The position numbers and the translations under genes were made by a program. Shown here piece by piece: positions 9,375 to 17,989 of a stretch of 57,534 nucleotides of DNA. Numbering within the stretch: the first letter of the stretch is position 1; the number at the start of each line of letters is the position of its first letter. Source of the stretch: Akkermansiaceae bacterium (GTDB taxonomy: Bacteria > Verrucomicrobiota > Verrucomicrobiia > Verrucomicrobiales > Akkermansiaceae). Under the pieces are notes generated by a model. That model was not told where the DNA came from. It did no database searches and worked only from the letters and a program-made list of their open reading frames with translations. The stretch lies in the NCBI GenBank assembly GCA_903906515.1, contig CAIVKO010000168.1, forward strand, positions 1 to 57,534, read 5' to 3'.

Positions 9375-11261
9375 TCAATCCTGTAGGTAGGTTTTGGGCC
9401 GGTATAGCAGGGCGTATGGGATGAAGGCGACTGCGGTGCCGAGCATGAGCCAGGTGAAAAACCAGAAATAGGCGGCTCCATGGAGGCGGGTCTGTCCGCC
9501 TGAAAATGCGGTGCGTGTGTCGCTTGTTGTGTCGGTGGTGGTGGAGTGCTCAGTTTGGATGCCGAGTTGTTGTTTGCGCCGTTCTAACCAGGGTTTTGGC
9601 GGATGGAGTTTGTCGGTCCAGGATGCCGCGTCGGGTTCGGTGGGTGGTGTTAGATCGACGACCAGTCCGATGTCCCAGCAGGTGCCGGGTTTGTGGTCCG
9701 GGCCATCGCTGATCAGGCGGATTCTGGTGGAATTGAGAATTTCATAACGGATCTGGGAGTCCCACGGATCACGGAGGTTTTTCAACATGGGGTTGAGGGT
9801 GGCTTCGGTGGGAAAACTGCCGCCATTTTCCTTCACTTCGCGTTCGACGATATCGGCGGCGTGATCGAATGCGGCTTGTCCGGGAATCTCCAGGGCAGTG
9901 GGCACGCCGTCGGCTATCTGTTGAATGAGATCGTCGTCCGTGCCGGTGATGCTGTCGTATCCGGGGAGAACGATGGAGTGCGAGGTCTTGCGCGAGTCCG
10001 CAGGAAGTTTTGCGATGGCTTCCGTCAATTGCGTTGAGGCGGAGTCGGGGATCTGGATGAAGTGGTTGACGCCGGCGACGAAGAAATTGCCGATGGCGAC
10101 CGAGCCGAGGTAATAACACATTAGTAGGGATTTCATGGTTTTTGGAGCCTGGGTGTAGGCAAATTCCATGGCGACGATGGAGACCATCACCTCCGATACG
10201 GTGAGCAGTGCGAACGCGAGGATTTGCCAGGAGATGCTGGGTTTTTGGCCATGATCGATCCATTGTTGGATTACGGCGACCAGTGCGAACGAGATGACCA
10301 TGATGAACAGGCCGAGGCCTATCTTGCGCAAGGGAGTGAGCTTCCATATCCGGTCCACGGCCGGATAGATGATGTAGGCGAAAATCGGAATGAACACGAG
10401 CACGAACACCGAGTTGAGAGATTGGACCTGCGATGGCAACCACTCGAAACCGAGGAAGCGCCGGTCCATGTCGTAGGACTGGAAAATCCATGTCGAGCCG
10501 GTTTGATCGAACAAGGCCCAGAACATCGCCACAAACAGATAGAGAGGCAGTAGTTTGAACAGCGCGGCAAGACCTCCGCCCTTGAATAATTCGCGGACGA
10601 AGTCCATGCCACCGGGCGGAACGTGGATGAAGCGGTGCCTGCCCATCCAAAAGACCACGGTGGCCAGCAGCATCAGCAGGCCGGGAACGCCGAATGCCAG
10701 GTGCGGACCATACCATTCCAGCAGCCATGGAGTGAGCAGCATGGAGGCGAAGGCACCGGTGTTTATCGAAAAGTAGAAGCCGTTGAAAATCCGCGGCAGC
10801 AGGTGGGCGTTGCGTTTGCCGAATTGGTCGCCGACGTGGGCTGAGACGCAGGGTTTGATGCCGCCGGCACCGAGTGCGATCAATCCCAGGCCCGCCATGA
10901 GCCACCATGGGGAATTATCAAACACCCCCATGCAGGCGAGGGCGGCGTGGCCGGCACAATAAACCAGCGAGAGGGCGATGATGGTGCGGAATTTCCCGAC
11001 GAAAACATCGGCAAGCAGTGCACCCAGGAACGGGGTAAGATAAACGGCACCGTTGAACAGGTGGACGTTGGCTGTCGCCTCCGCTTCATTCATCACCGAT
11101 CCGCTCCGGCCGTCCATGAGATGCAGATACTGCACCATGAACACCGCAAGCACCGCCTTCATGCCGTAAAACGAAAAGCGCTCGGCCGCCTCGTTGCCAA
11201 TGATGTGCGGAACACCCGGCGGCAGGCCTTCGAGGTCGGACGGAGAGGTGCGGTAAGACAT
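9375..11261 (-). CDS. Proton-dependent oligopeptide (POT/PTR) transporter with a soluble insert
   Basis: 628 residues against about 450-500 for typical bacterial POT proteins. The first helix carries the POT signature NEAAERFSFYG (E-x-x-E-R-F-x-Y/F-G), the residues coupling protons to peptide uptake. Further POT blocks are GAVYLTPFLGALLADVF and NGFYFSINTGAFAS. The extra length is a hydrophilic segment at about residues 405-590, including SITGTDDDLIQQIADG, placed before the final helix. Similar inserts are known in POT homologues of Verrucomicrobiota and Planctomycetota. The likely role is import of di- and tripeptides across the inner membrane. It is transcribed alone, convergent with exbD. 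Confidence 0.88.
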   Translation of the reverse strand: MSYRTSPSDLEGLPPGVPHIIGNEAAERFSFYGMKAVLAVFMVQYLHLMDGRSGSVMNEAEATANVHLFNGAVYLTPFLGALLADVFVGKFRTIIALSLVYCAGHAALACMGVFDNSPWWLMAGLGLIALGAGGIKPCVSAHVGDQFGKRNAHLLPRIFNGFYFSINTGAFASMLLTPWLLEWYGPHLAFGVPGLLMLLATVVFWMGRHRFIHVPPGGMDFVRELFKGGGLAALFKLLPLYLFVAMFWALFDQTGSTWIFQSYDMDRRFLGFEWLPSQVQSLNSVFVLVFIPIFAYIIYPAVDRIWKLTPLRKIGLGLFIMVISFALVAVIQQWIDHGQKPSISWQILAFALLTVSEVMVSIVAMEFAYTQAPKTMKSLLMCYYLGSVAIGNFFVAGVNHFIQIPDSASTQLTEAIAKLPADSRKTSHSIVLPGYDSITGTDDDLIQQIADGVPTALEIPGQAAFDHAADIVEREVKENGGSFPTEATLNPMLKNLRDPWDSQIRYEILNSTRIRLISDGPDHKPGTCWDIGLVVDLTPPTEPDAASWTDKLHPPKPWLERRKQQLGIQTEHSTTTDTTSDTRTAFSGGQTRLHGAAYFWFFTWLMLGTAVAFIPYALLYRPKTYLQD

Positions 11262-11416
11262 CTGGCGGGGACTATGGAGTCCGGATCGCGGATTGTGAAT
11301 CTTGAAATATCCCTTGCAAAACCAGAGGTGGATCCGCGTTTTTTGCTATTTTTATCTTGCCAATGTGGGGGGATGTGACATTGTGCTATTGAGTTATAAC
11401 AACCTCACACAACGCC

Positions 11417-11746
11417 ATGAACGAGATCCTTGAAGCATGGAAACGAGTGGACCGTAATAAAGTCGCGGCCATCATGAGTGTGATTCCCGGACTGGGTCAC
11501 CTCTACAAACATCATTACCTCGCCGGTTTTGGTATTCTGATCTTTGGCAACATCTTGATCGGCTTCGTCGCCGTGCTGCTGGTGTTCGGTACCTTCGGGT
11601 TGTCATTGATCTTGGTTCCGGCGGCTTGGCTGGCCGGAATCGCCTATTCCGCCTATATGGCCTCCGATGAACACGGAATGCACCCATGGCTCCACGTATG
11701 GGAGTATCATTGGGCGGATTTCTTCCACCGTAACAAAAAAGCCTGA
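11417..11746 (+). CDS. Small membrane protein of unknown function
   Basis: 109 residues starting MNEILEAWKRVDRN. A short amphipathic N-terminus is followed by SVIPGLGHLYKHHY, a pattern seen in small membrane proteins where PGLGHLY marks the entry to a helical hairpin. Two hydrophobic helices follow (about 38-58 and 60-80). The C-terminus is aromatic and His-rich (HGMHPWLHVWEYHW), which might bind metal or heme, but nothing proves it. It stands alone, with a repeat element beginning one base after its stop codon. Codon use matches its neighbours, so it is probably a real gene. Confidence 0.65.
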   Translation: MNEILEAWKRVDRNKVAAIMSVIPGLGHLYKHHYLAGFGILIFGNILIGFVAVLLVFGTFGLSLILVPAAWLAGIAYSAYMASDEHGMHPWLHVWEYHWADFFHRNKKA

Positions 11747-11747
11747 A

Positions 11748-11893
11748 GGCAGGTTGAAAAATGGAAGGGATCCGACCTCCGGGCGGTCCTTGAGTATAGA
11801 AAATGAAAAGAGAATGGATGGCTGCATAGATCATGCATTCGCATGATCATTATCACCCCATGCACCGGACCGCCCGGAGGTCGGGTCCCTGCC
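11748..11893. repeat. Pseudo-palindromic GGCAGGGAC repeat, copy B
   Basis: The left end GGCAGG is followed by a short interruption and then GGGATCCGACCTCCGGGC. The right arm (11867-11893) ends in GGGTCCCTGCC. The core is unlike copies C and D but holds a perfect inverted repeat, GATCATGC-ATTC-GCATGATC (11829-11848). The element separates two convergent genes, beginning one base after one stop codon and ending 27 bases before the other. A bidirectional terminator role is plausible. Confidence 0.8.
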
Positions 11894-11920
11894 ATTTTAA
11901 GACAGGCTCTGGGACTCTGC

Positions 11921-14224
11921 TCACAGGTTTTTCACGTGGAGGGTGATGATTTTCGTGGTGCCGGTCCTGGGGTCGGTGGCGGTGAGGGTGTGGGTGCCGG
12001 GGGTGAGTTGGATGACAGGTTCCGGGGTGGCCTGGCGGATCTGCAGGGTGGGGGATGACCAGAGGGCGGTGCCGGGAAGGTTGGTGACGGGGCGGAGTTG
12101 GTTGGTGCCGGAGGGAACTTCCGGGTCTAACAAAAATATTGCGTTGTCCGCCGGTGTGATGATTTTAAGGGGTTCAAGTTGTGCCGGTGATGGATTGAGT
12201 TCCAATTCGTTGCGGCGGAGGTTTTGACGTCCGCCGAACCATGCGGCGTAGGTGGGATCGAGCAGTGCTTTTCCGGATGGGTCGTAATCTTTGGGAATCG
12301 CGACGGGTGGGAGTTCTGTGGATGGGACCAGATCTTTCCGGGCGTGCGGGTTTTTGGGATCGGCTGAAATCATTTTGCCATTGCGGGCATCGATGGTGAT
12401 GGATGTCAGGTTTTCGGGGGGCTGCGGCCATGCCGGCGGATGGTCGCGGTGGAGGCGGACCATGACGCGGTGGAAGATCGGCGCGGCTCCGGTGACGCCC
12501 GAGATGCCTTTCATCGGTTGGTTTTCAAAATTGCCCGCCCACACGCCCACGGTGAATTCCGGGGTGTAGCCGATGCACCAGTTGTCGCGAAAATCCGATG
12601 AGGTTCCGGTTTTCACCGCGCAACGGAACGGAAGATCGAGATGTCCGCCCGGAGGGAACGAAGGGGCACGTGCCGCAGCGTCTGATAGAATGTCTGCGAT
12701 TAGGAAAAATGAGGTTTCGGAAAACGGCAGTTGGAAGGATGGAGGTGAGGTGGTTGATGGGAAAAGAACCGGCGGGATGTGGCGGCCGTTGCGGGCGAGA
12801 GTGGCATAGGCATTGGTGAGTTCGAGCAGGCTGACGGGGGCGTTGCCGATGGTGAGTCCGAGTCCGTAGGCATTGGAGTCCGTGCCGAGGGTGGTGAGTC
12901 CGAGGGTGGTGAGGAGTTCGTGCAGTGGGGTGGGGCCGCCGAGCGCGTTGAGCTCGCGCATGGCGGGCACATTGAGTGAGCACGCTAGGGCGGTGCGCAG
13001 TGTGACGGGGCCGCGGTATGCGCGATCATAGTTTTCCGGCAGAGCCAATCCCTGTGGCGTGCGAAACGGGCTGGGGATATCTGCTAGAATGGATGCCGGG
13101 GTGCGCTGTCTGCGTTCCATGGCCAGCAGGTAGGTGAATGGCTTGAGCGTGGAGCCGGGCGAGCGCGGTGAAAGCGTGCCGTTGAATTGTCCGCCGCGTG
13201 GGTCGTTCCAATCCGCGGAGGAAACCAGCGCGATAATTTCCCCGGTGGGATTGTGGATGGCGACCACCGCTGCATGCCGGAGGTTGGCGGATTTAAGTTT
13301 GGAGGTTTCCTCTCTAACGATGGATTCGCTGTCACGTTGGATGGCCAGGTCGAGGGTGGTACGGATTTCCCTGGCGGGGTATGGCGCATCGTCCTCCGGT
13401 GTATCTAACGATGATGGCGGTGTGAGCGCGGCAAGCCATGGGGCAGGTTGTGACTCGATGAGCGGTCGCAGGTTGACAGGTTCTGCCAGAGCGGTGGCGA
13501 TGCGGGAGGCGTCGGCTTGTCCGGTTGAGGATAGCCGTTGGAGGACGAGATTGCGCCGGGCAAGCGCACGCTCCGGGTGGCGCAACGGATTGAGTCGCGA
13601 TGGTGCCTGAGGAAGTCCCGCCAGCAGGGCGCATTCGGCCAGTGAGAGATCGTCCAGCGGTTTTTGAAAATAGAACCGCGCGGCTTCGGTCGTGCCGGTG
13701 CGCAGGTTTCCATAGTCCAGGCGGTTCAGGTAGGCGGTGAGGATCCGCTCCTTGTTCCACTGCATTTCAAGATGCCGGGCGGCGAGCGATTCGCGGATTT
13801 TTGTCAAGGCGTTGCGTTTGGCGGGTGGGGACGAAATCTTGATAAGTTGCTGGGTGATGGTGGAGGCACCGGAAACCACCCGGTGATTTGAAAACAGATC
13901 GCGTGTGGCGCGACCGGTAGCAATGAGATCGACACCGCCGTGGTCGTAGAAGCGTTTGTCCTCCGCCGCCAACGTGCAGGCAATCAGATCTGCCGGAAGT
14001 CGGTCCGCTGAAACCGGGGTGGAGCGTGTGGAATTGGGCAGAGTGAGGTGGGAAATCGGCGTGCCATGGCGATCCACTATCACTGGTGATGCGTCCGGGT
14101 TTTCGAGCAGTTCTTTGGGGATCTCCACGAAAAACGGCGCGATAAACCAAACCGTCACCGCGAGGAGCGTAGCGGCGATGAGATAACGGGCGATACGCCG
14201 GAACTTTGGTGAGCGGAGCTTCAA
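11921..14224 (-). CDS. pbpC: Penicillin-binding protein 1C (bifunctional peptidoglycan synthase)
   Basis: 767 residues, the normal length for PBP1C. Order of parts: membrane anchor (about 13-33), GT51 glycosyltransferase (about 45-215) with catalytic Glu88 in AAEDKRFYDHGG and the second block GASTITQQL, then a transpeptidase domain (about 290-560) and a BiPBP_C-type C-terminal domain (about 680-765). The penicilloyl-serine motifs are complete: S358-T-L-K361, S416-L-N418 and K538-T-G-T-S542. It polymerises and cross-links peptidoglycan in the periplasm. In many Gram-negatives pbpC is paired with a large alpha-2-macroglobulin gene; none is adjacent here. Divergent from the ABC permease pair, with 162 bases between the start codons. 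Confidence 0.95.
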   Translation of the reverse strand: MKLRSPKFRRIARYLIAATLLAVTVWFIAPFFVEIPKELLENPDASPVIVDRHGTPISHLTLPNSTRSTPVSADRLPADLIACTLAAEDKRFYDHGGVDLIATGRATRDLFSNHRVVSGASTITQQLIKISSPPAKRNALTKIRESLAARHLEMQWNKERILTAYLNRLDYGNLRTGTTEAARFYFQKPLDDLSLAECALLAGLPQAPSRLNPLRHPERALARRNLVLQRLSSTGQADASRIATALAEPVNLRPLIESQPAPWLAALTPPSSLDTPEDDAPYPAREIRTTLDLAIQRDSESIVREETSKLKSANLRHAAVVAIHNPTGEIIALVSSADWNDPRGGQFNGTLSPRSPGSTLKPFTYLLAMERRQRTPASILADIPSPFRTPQGLALPENYDRAYRGPVTLRTALACSLNVPAMRELNALGGPTPLHELLTTLGLTTLGTDSNAYGLGLTIGNAPVSLLELTNAYATLARNGRHIPPVLFPSTTSPPSFQLPFSETSFFLIADILSDAAARAPSFPPGGHLDLPFRCAVKTGTSSDFRDNWCIGYTPEFTVGVWAGNFENQPMKGISGVTGAAPIFHRVMVRLHRDHPPAWPQPPENLTSITIDARNGKMISADPKNPHARKDLVPSTELPPVAIPKDYDPSGKALLDPTYAAWFGGRQNLRRNELELNPSPAQLEPLKIITPADNAIFLLDPEVPSGTNQLRPVTNLPGTALWSSPTLQIRQATPEPVIQLTPGTHTLTATDPRTGTTKIITLHVKNL

Positions 14225-14386
14225 CAGTCGGTATTATGACATGATTTCCGGGGGAATGAAGCGGGAACTTGTGTCTGTTTGGAATTGACATGTTCCCGAC
14301 AAAGATGACTTTGCGGGTGCACGCTGTGGCTCAATGGCGGGTATGAACCGGCGGCCTTTCCGCGGGCGGTTCGCAATTTTGACATC

Positions 14387-15544
14387 ATGAAATTTCTTCC
14401 TCTGGTTTGGGCGGGTTTGAAGCGCAGGAAGCTGCGCACCACACTGACGTTCCTTTCGGTTTTCGTGGCATTCATGCTTTTTGCCTTCCTTGGTGCGATC
14501 AAGGAGGCGTTTCTCGCCGGGGTGACCATGGCTGGGCAGGACCGCCTGATCACGCGCCACAAGGTCTCACTGATCCAAACGCTGCCGCAAAGTTACAAGG
14601 CGCGCATCAAGGGGATCAATGGCGTGGTCGATGTCTGCCACCACACATGGTTTGGCGGAATCTATCAGGATCCCAAGAACTTCTTCCCCAACATGCCGGT
14701 GGAACCGGAGGTGTTTCTTGAAATGTTTCCGGAGTTCGTTTTGAAGGATTCGGAAAAGAAGGCGTGGCTCTCCACCCGCACCGGTGCCATCGTCGGCCGC
14801 GTCACGGCGGATCGTTTCAAGTGGAAGATCGGCGACCGCATCCCGTTGCAATCGCCGATCTGGGGGCAGCCTGCGGGTCAGACGCAGTGGGAGTTTGAAA
14901 TCACCGGCATTTACGAGGGGGCGAAAAAGGGCACCGACACCAACGGATTTTTTTTCCGCTATGATTACTTCGAGGAGGCCCGTCAGAAGGAAAAGGGACA
15001 GGTCGGCTGGTTTGCCGTGAAGATCGCCGATCCGGACAAGTCGGCGGATATCGCCGTGAAGATCGATGCGGAATTCGCCAACTCACCCTACGAAACCAAG
15101 ACCGAGCCGGAAGGCGCGTTTGCGGCGGGATTCGCCCAACAGGTGGGCGACATCGCCTCCATCGTGATGGCGGTGGTTGGTGCGGTGTTTTTCACAATCC
15201 TGCTGGTGGCCGGCAATACGATGGCGCAGTCCGTGAGGGAGCGCACTGCGGAACTCGGCGTGCTGAAGGCGTTGGGATTCACCAACCTGAGGGTGATGGT
15301 TCTTGTTTTGTTAGAATCCTGTTTCATCGCTGTTCTCGGCGGTCTTGGTGGTCTTGGTGTCTCGTGGCTGATCATCGCTTCGGGAAATCCCGTGCCATCC
15401 CTGCTGCCGGTTTTCTATCTACCATCGCTGACTCTTGTCGAGGGCGCTCTGTTAGCCGTTGCGCTGGGCATCGCCGCCGGGTTGTTGCCAGCATGGCAAG
15501 CCATGCGCTTGAGCATCTCCAGCGCGTTGAGAAGAGTCGCCTGA
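14387..15544 (+). CDS. FtsX/MacB-type ABC transporter permease, first of a pair
   Basis: 385 residues. An N-terminal helix (about 15-38) is followed by a periplasmic MacB-PCD-type domain (about 40-255), three C-terminal helices and the FtsX signature RTAELGVLKALGF. The organisation matches permeases of the lipoprotein-export / MacB / DevC class. A second homologous permease starts 22 bases downstream, so the two probably form a heterodimeric membrane unit. No ATP-binding subunit lies in this window on either side: pbpC is upstream and a MoxR ATPase (AAA+, not ABC) downstream. The ATPase must be encoded elsewhere if the transporter is active. Confidence 0.88.
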   Translation: MKFLPLVWAGLKRRKLRTTLTFLSVFVAFMLFAFLGAIKEAFLAGVTMAGQDRLITRHKVSLIQTLPQSYKARIKGINGVVDVCHHTWFGGIYQDPKNFFPNMPVEPEVFLEMFPEFVLKDSEKKAWLSTRTGAIVGRVTADRFKWKIGDRIPLQSPIWGQPAGQTQWEFEITGIYEGAKKGTDTNGFFFRYDYFEEARQKEKGQVGWFAVKIADPDKSADIAVKIDAEFANSPYETKTEPEGAFAAGFAQQVGDIASIVMAVVGAVFFTILLVAGNTMAQSVRERTAELGVLKALGFTNLRVMVLVLLESCFIAVLGGLGGLGVSWLIIASGNPVPSLLPVFYLPSLTLVEGALLAVALGIAAGLLPAWQAMRLSISSALRRVA

Positions 15545-15566
15545 ATTCCCGTCCCATTACCGATCC

Positions 15567-16754
15567 ATGTTATTTTTTTTCCGGTTTTTCTCCATCGCTA
15601 TTTTCAATCTGCACTCGCTGCCGGAGCGCAAGGGCGCAGCCGTGACCGCGGCCATCGGCATTGCGGGTGTGGTCGGGGTGCTCGTCGGTGTGTTAGCCAT
15701 TGCTGATGGTTTCCGCCGTGCGATGACGGTTTCCGGTTCACCGGATGTAGCAGTGGTGCTGCGTGCCGGATCGGATACCGAGATGACCAGTGGCTTTGAC
15801 CGCGAGTCCACCCGTGCCATCAGCGACGCCCCGGGCATCGCGCGCGGACCCGGCGGCGCCCTTGCCTCGGCGGAGTTGTTTGTCATCATCAACCTGCCGA
15901 AGCGCTCGACCGGGACCGACGCCAATGTGCCATTGCGTGGTGTGGAGCAAGGGGCTTTCGAAGTCCGCGGCAACATCAAGATCGTGGAAGGTCGGAAGTT
16001 TGAAACCGGACGCAATGAAATCATCGTAGGTGCCGGTGCGGCGCGGGCGTTTGCCGGGCTGGATGTTGGCAAGCAGATCAAGGTCGGCCGGAATGAGTGG
16101 GAGATTGTCGGGGTGTTCACCGCAGGCGGTGGCATCGCCGAGTCCGAGATCTGGGCGGACACCGCCGTGCTGCAACCGGCCTATCACCGCGAGAACAGCG
16201 TGCAATCGGTGTATGCCAGACTCACTTCAGAGTCGGCATTTCAACCGTTCAAGGACGCGTTGACCACGGATCCTAAGCTCAACGTCAAGGTCATTCGACA
16301 GTCGGATTTTTATGCGGATCAATCCACGGTCGTGTCCAAATTCATCACCACCATCGGCGTGTTCATTGCCAGTTTGATGGCGATCGGGGCACTCTTCGGA
16401 GCGCTTAACACGATGTATAGCGCTGTGTCCGCCCGCACTCGTGAAATTGCGACCTTGCGTGCACTTGGTTTCGGGGCCGGACCGGTGATTTTCTCGGTGT
16501 TGGTTGAATCTGTCTTGTTATCCATCGTGGGCGGTGCGTTGGGCGGGGGGGCGTCTTATCTGCTTTTCAATGGCTACCGCGCCTCCACCATCAACTGGCA
16601 GACGTTCAGCCAGGTCACCTTCGCCTTCGAGGTGACTCCCGTGCTGTTGGTCAAGGCGCTCGGCTTTGCCATCGCCATCGGGCTTTTTGGCGGGCTTTTT
16701 CCAGCCATTCGTGCGGCGAGGCTGCCGATCGCCAGCGGACTGCGTGAGGCGTGA
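15567..16754 (+). CDS. FtsX/MacB-type ABC transporter permease, second of a pair
   Basis: 395 residues with the same plan as its upstream neighbour: N-terminal helix (about 20-42), periplasmic domain (about 45-265), and three C-terminal helices with the FtsX block TREIATLRALGFG. The two permeases are related but clearly diverged, consistent with an obligate heterodimer rather than a recent duplication. The gene ends 293 bases before the MoxR operon. Substrate unknown; lipoprotein trafficking or macrolide/peptide export are the common roles of the family. Confidence 0.88.
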   Translation: MLFFFRFFSIAIFNLHSLPERKGAAVTAAIGIAGVVGVLVGVLAIADGFRRAMTVSGSPDVAVVLRAGSDTEMTSGFDRESTRAISDAPGIARGPGGALASAELFVIINLPKRSTGTDANVPLRGVEQGAFEVRGNIKIVEGRKFETGRNEIIVGAGAARAFAGLDVGKQIKVGRNEWEIVGVFTAGGGIAESEIWADTAVLQPAYHRENSVQSVYARLTSESAFQPFKDALTTDPKLNVKVIRQSDFYADQSTVVSKFITTIGVFIASLMAIGALFGALNTMYSAVSARTREIATLRALGFGAGPVIFSVLVESVLLSIVGGALGGGASYLLFNGYRASTINWQTFSQVTFAFEVTPVLLVKALGFAIAIGLFGGLFPAIRAARLPIASGLREA

Positions 16755-16815
16755 AGTTGTAAATGGGTCACACTGGCCCAATAAGACTGCATGTGGGTAT
16801 GTGGAATGTGTTATT

Positions 16816-16842
16816 GAAGCCAGGCGGAACGCTGGGCTACAA
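16816..16842 (-). repeat. REP-like hairpin with GTAGC head (CCAGCG/CGCCTGG stem)
   Basis: Read on the minus strand it begins TTGTAGCCCAGCG, then TTC, then the partner arm CGCCTGGCTTC. This gives a GTAGC head followed by a short imperfect hairpin, the layout of REP sequences. It lies in the 293-base gap between the ABC permeases and the MoxR operon. The rest of that gap shows no gene; an AT-rich stretch at about 16920-16950 may hold the operon promoter, but no clear boxes are seen. Confidence 0.55.
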
Positions 16843-17047
16843 GATTTAAGATGAGTGTAAGATTGAATTCCCCATGGTTGAATTGATAGCGGTCAGGTGC
16901 GTCACAAGCTGCGGTTCCAATATTTTCCGAAATCTTAAAATTTGTCCAAAACCCATCTGAGGGCTTTCGTTTTCCGGAATCAGGTGCATGATTTGGACAC
17001 CCGCCAACTAACATCCCAGTTCCACCCCAACCTTATAGAATCCACTC

Positions 17048-17983
17048 ATGACACCTCAGGAAACCGCCCGTCAACTGGAAGCCGCTGTTAGTTCTGTCGT
17101 CCGGGGGCAGACCGAAGTGGTGCGGCGCGTGCTGGCCTGCATGGTTTCAGGCGGGCATATTCTGCTGGAGGATTATCCGGGGACGGGAAAAACCACACTC
17201 GCGAAAGCCATCGCGAAAGCCATCGGCGGGGCGCGTTTCAAGCGGGTACAATTCACCCCCGACTTGCTGCCATCCGACATTCTTGGCATTTCAGTGCTCG
17301 ATCCGCGCACGCAGGAATTCCGTTTTCATCCGGGCCCGGTGTTCACCGATATTTTGCTCGCCGATGAAATCAACCGCGCGTCGCCGCGCACGCAGAGCGC
17401 TTTGTTGGAGGCCATGGGCGAACGTCAGGCCACCATCGACGGGACCCGCTACGATCTCGATGGCTTGTTTTTCGTAATTGCTACGCAGAACCCCGTGGAA
17501 TTCCGTGGGACTTATCCGCTGCCTGAAGCGCAAATGGACCGATTCGCCATGCAATGCGCGCTCGGCTATGTGAGTGCAGCCGAGGAAGCGGAGATTCTTG
17601 CCGACCATGCAGACAAGGCTCCCGTGGATCGATTGGAATCCGTCGCGGAACGGGAGGACATCATCGCGCTGATGGAGGCGGTGAAAGCGATCCGATTCCG
17701 CGACGAACTCCGCCATTATGCGGTGGCATTGGTTGGTGCCACACGCGGTCATCCACAAGTCCAACTTGCCGCCAGTCCCCGCGCATCGCTCGCTCTGATG
17801 AAGGTATCGCAAGCGATGGCCTTGTTCCGTGGTGAGGAATTCGTCACGCCGGAGGTGATCCAACTCATCGCACCGGATGTGATCGCGCACCGGATGGTGC
17901 TTGCCCCGGAAGCCCGGTATTCCGGGACGAGCGCGCGCCAGATCGTGGCGGACCTGCTGGAAACCATACCTGTTCCATTCTAA
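17048..17983 (+). CDS. MoxR-family AAA+ ATPase
   Basis: 311 residues, normal for MoxR. Walker A is PGTGKTT (about 44-50) and Walker B is ILLADEINRA (about 102-111, with D106-E107). The sensor region IATQNPVEFRGTYPLPEAQMDRF is the MoxR hallmark, and the C-terminal lid carries sensor-2 type residues. MoxR proteins act as chaperones that activate or assemble partner proteins, often ones with vWA or DUF58 domains. It starts a three-gene operon with DUF58 (6-base gap) and a transglutaminase-like membrane protein (9-base gap). Confidence 0.94.
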   Translation: MTPQETARQLEAAVSSVVRGQTEVVRRVLACMVSGGHILLEDYPGTGKTTLAKAIAKAIGGARFKRVQFTPDLLPSDILGISVLDPRTQEFRFHPGPVFTDILLADEINRASPRTQSALLEAMGERQATIDGTRYDLDGLFFVIATQNPVEFRGTYPLPEAQMDRFAMQCALGYVSAAEEAEILADHADKAPVDRLESVAEREDIIALMEAVKAIRFRDELRHYAVALVGATRGHPQVQLAASPRASLALMKVSQAMALFRGEEFVTPEVIQLIAPDVIAHRMVLAPEARYSGTSARQIVADLLETIPVPF

Positions 17984-17989
17984 CAAACC

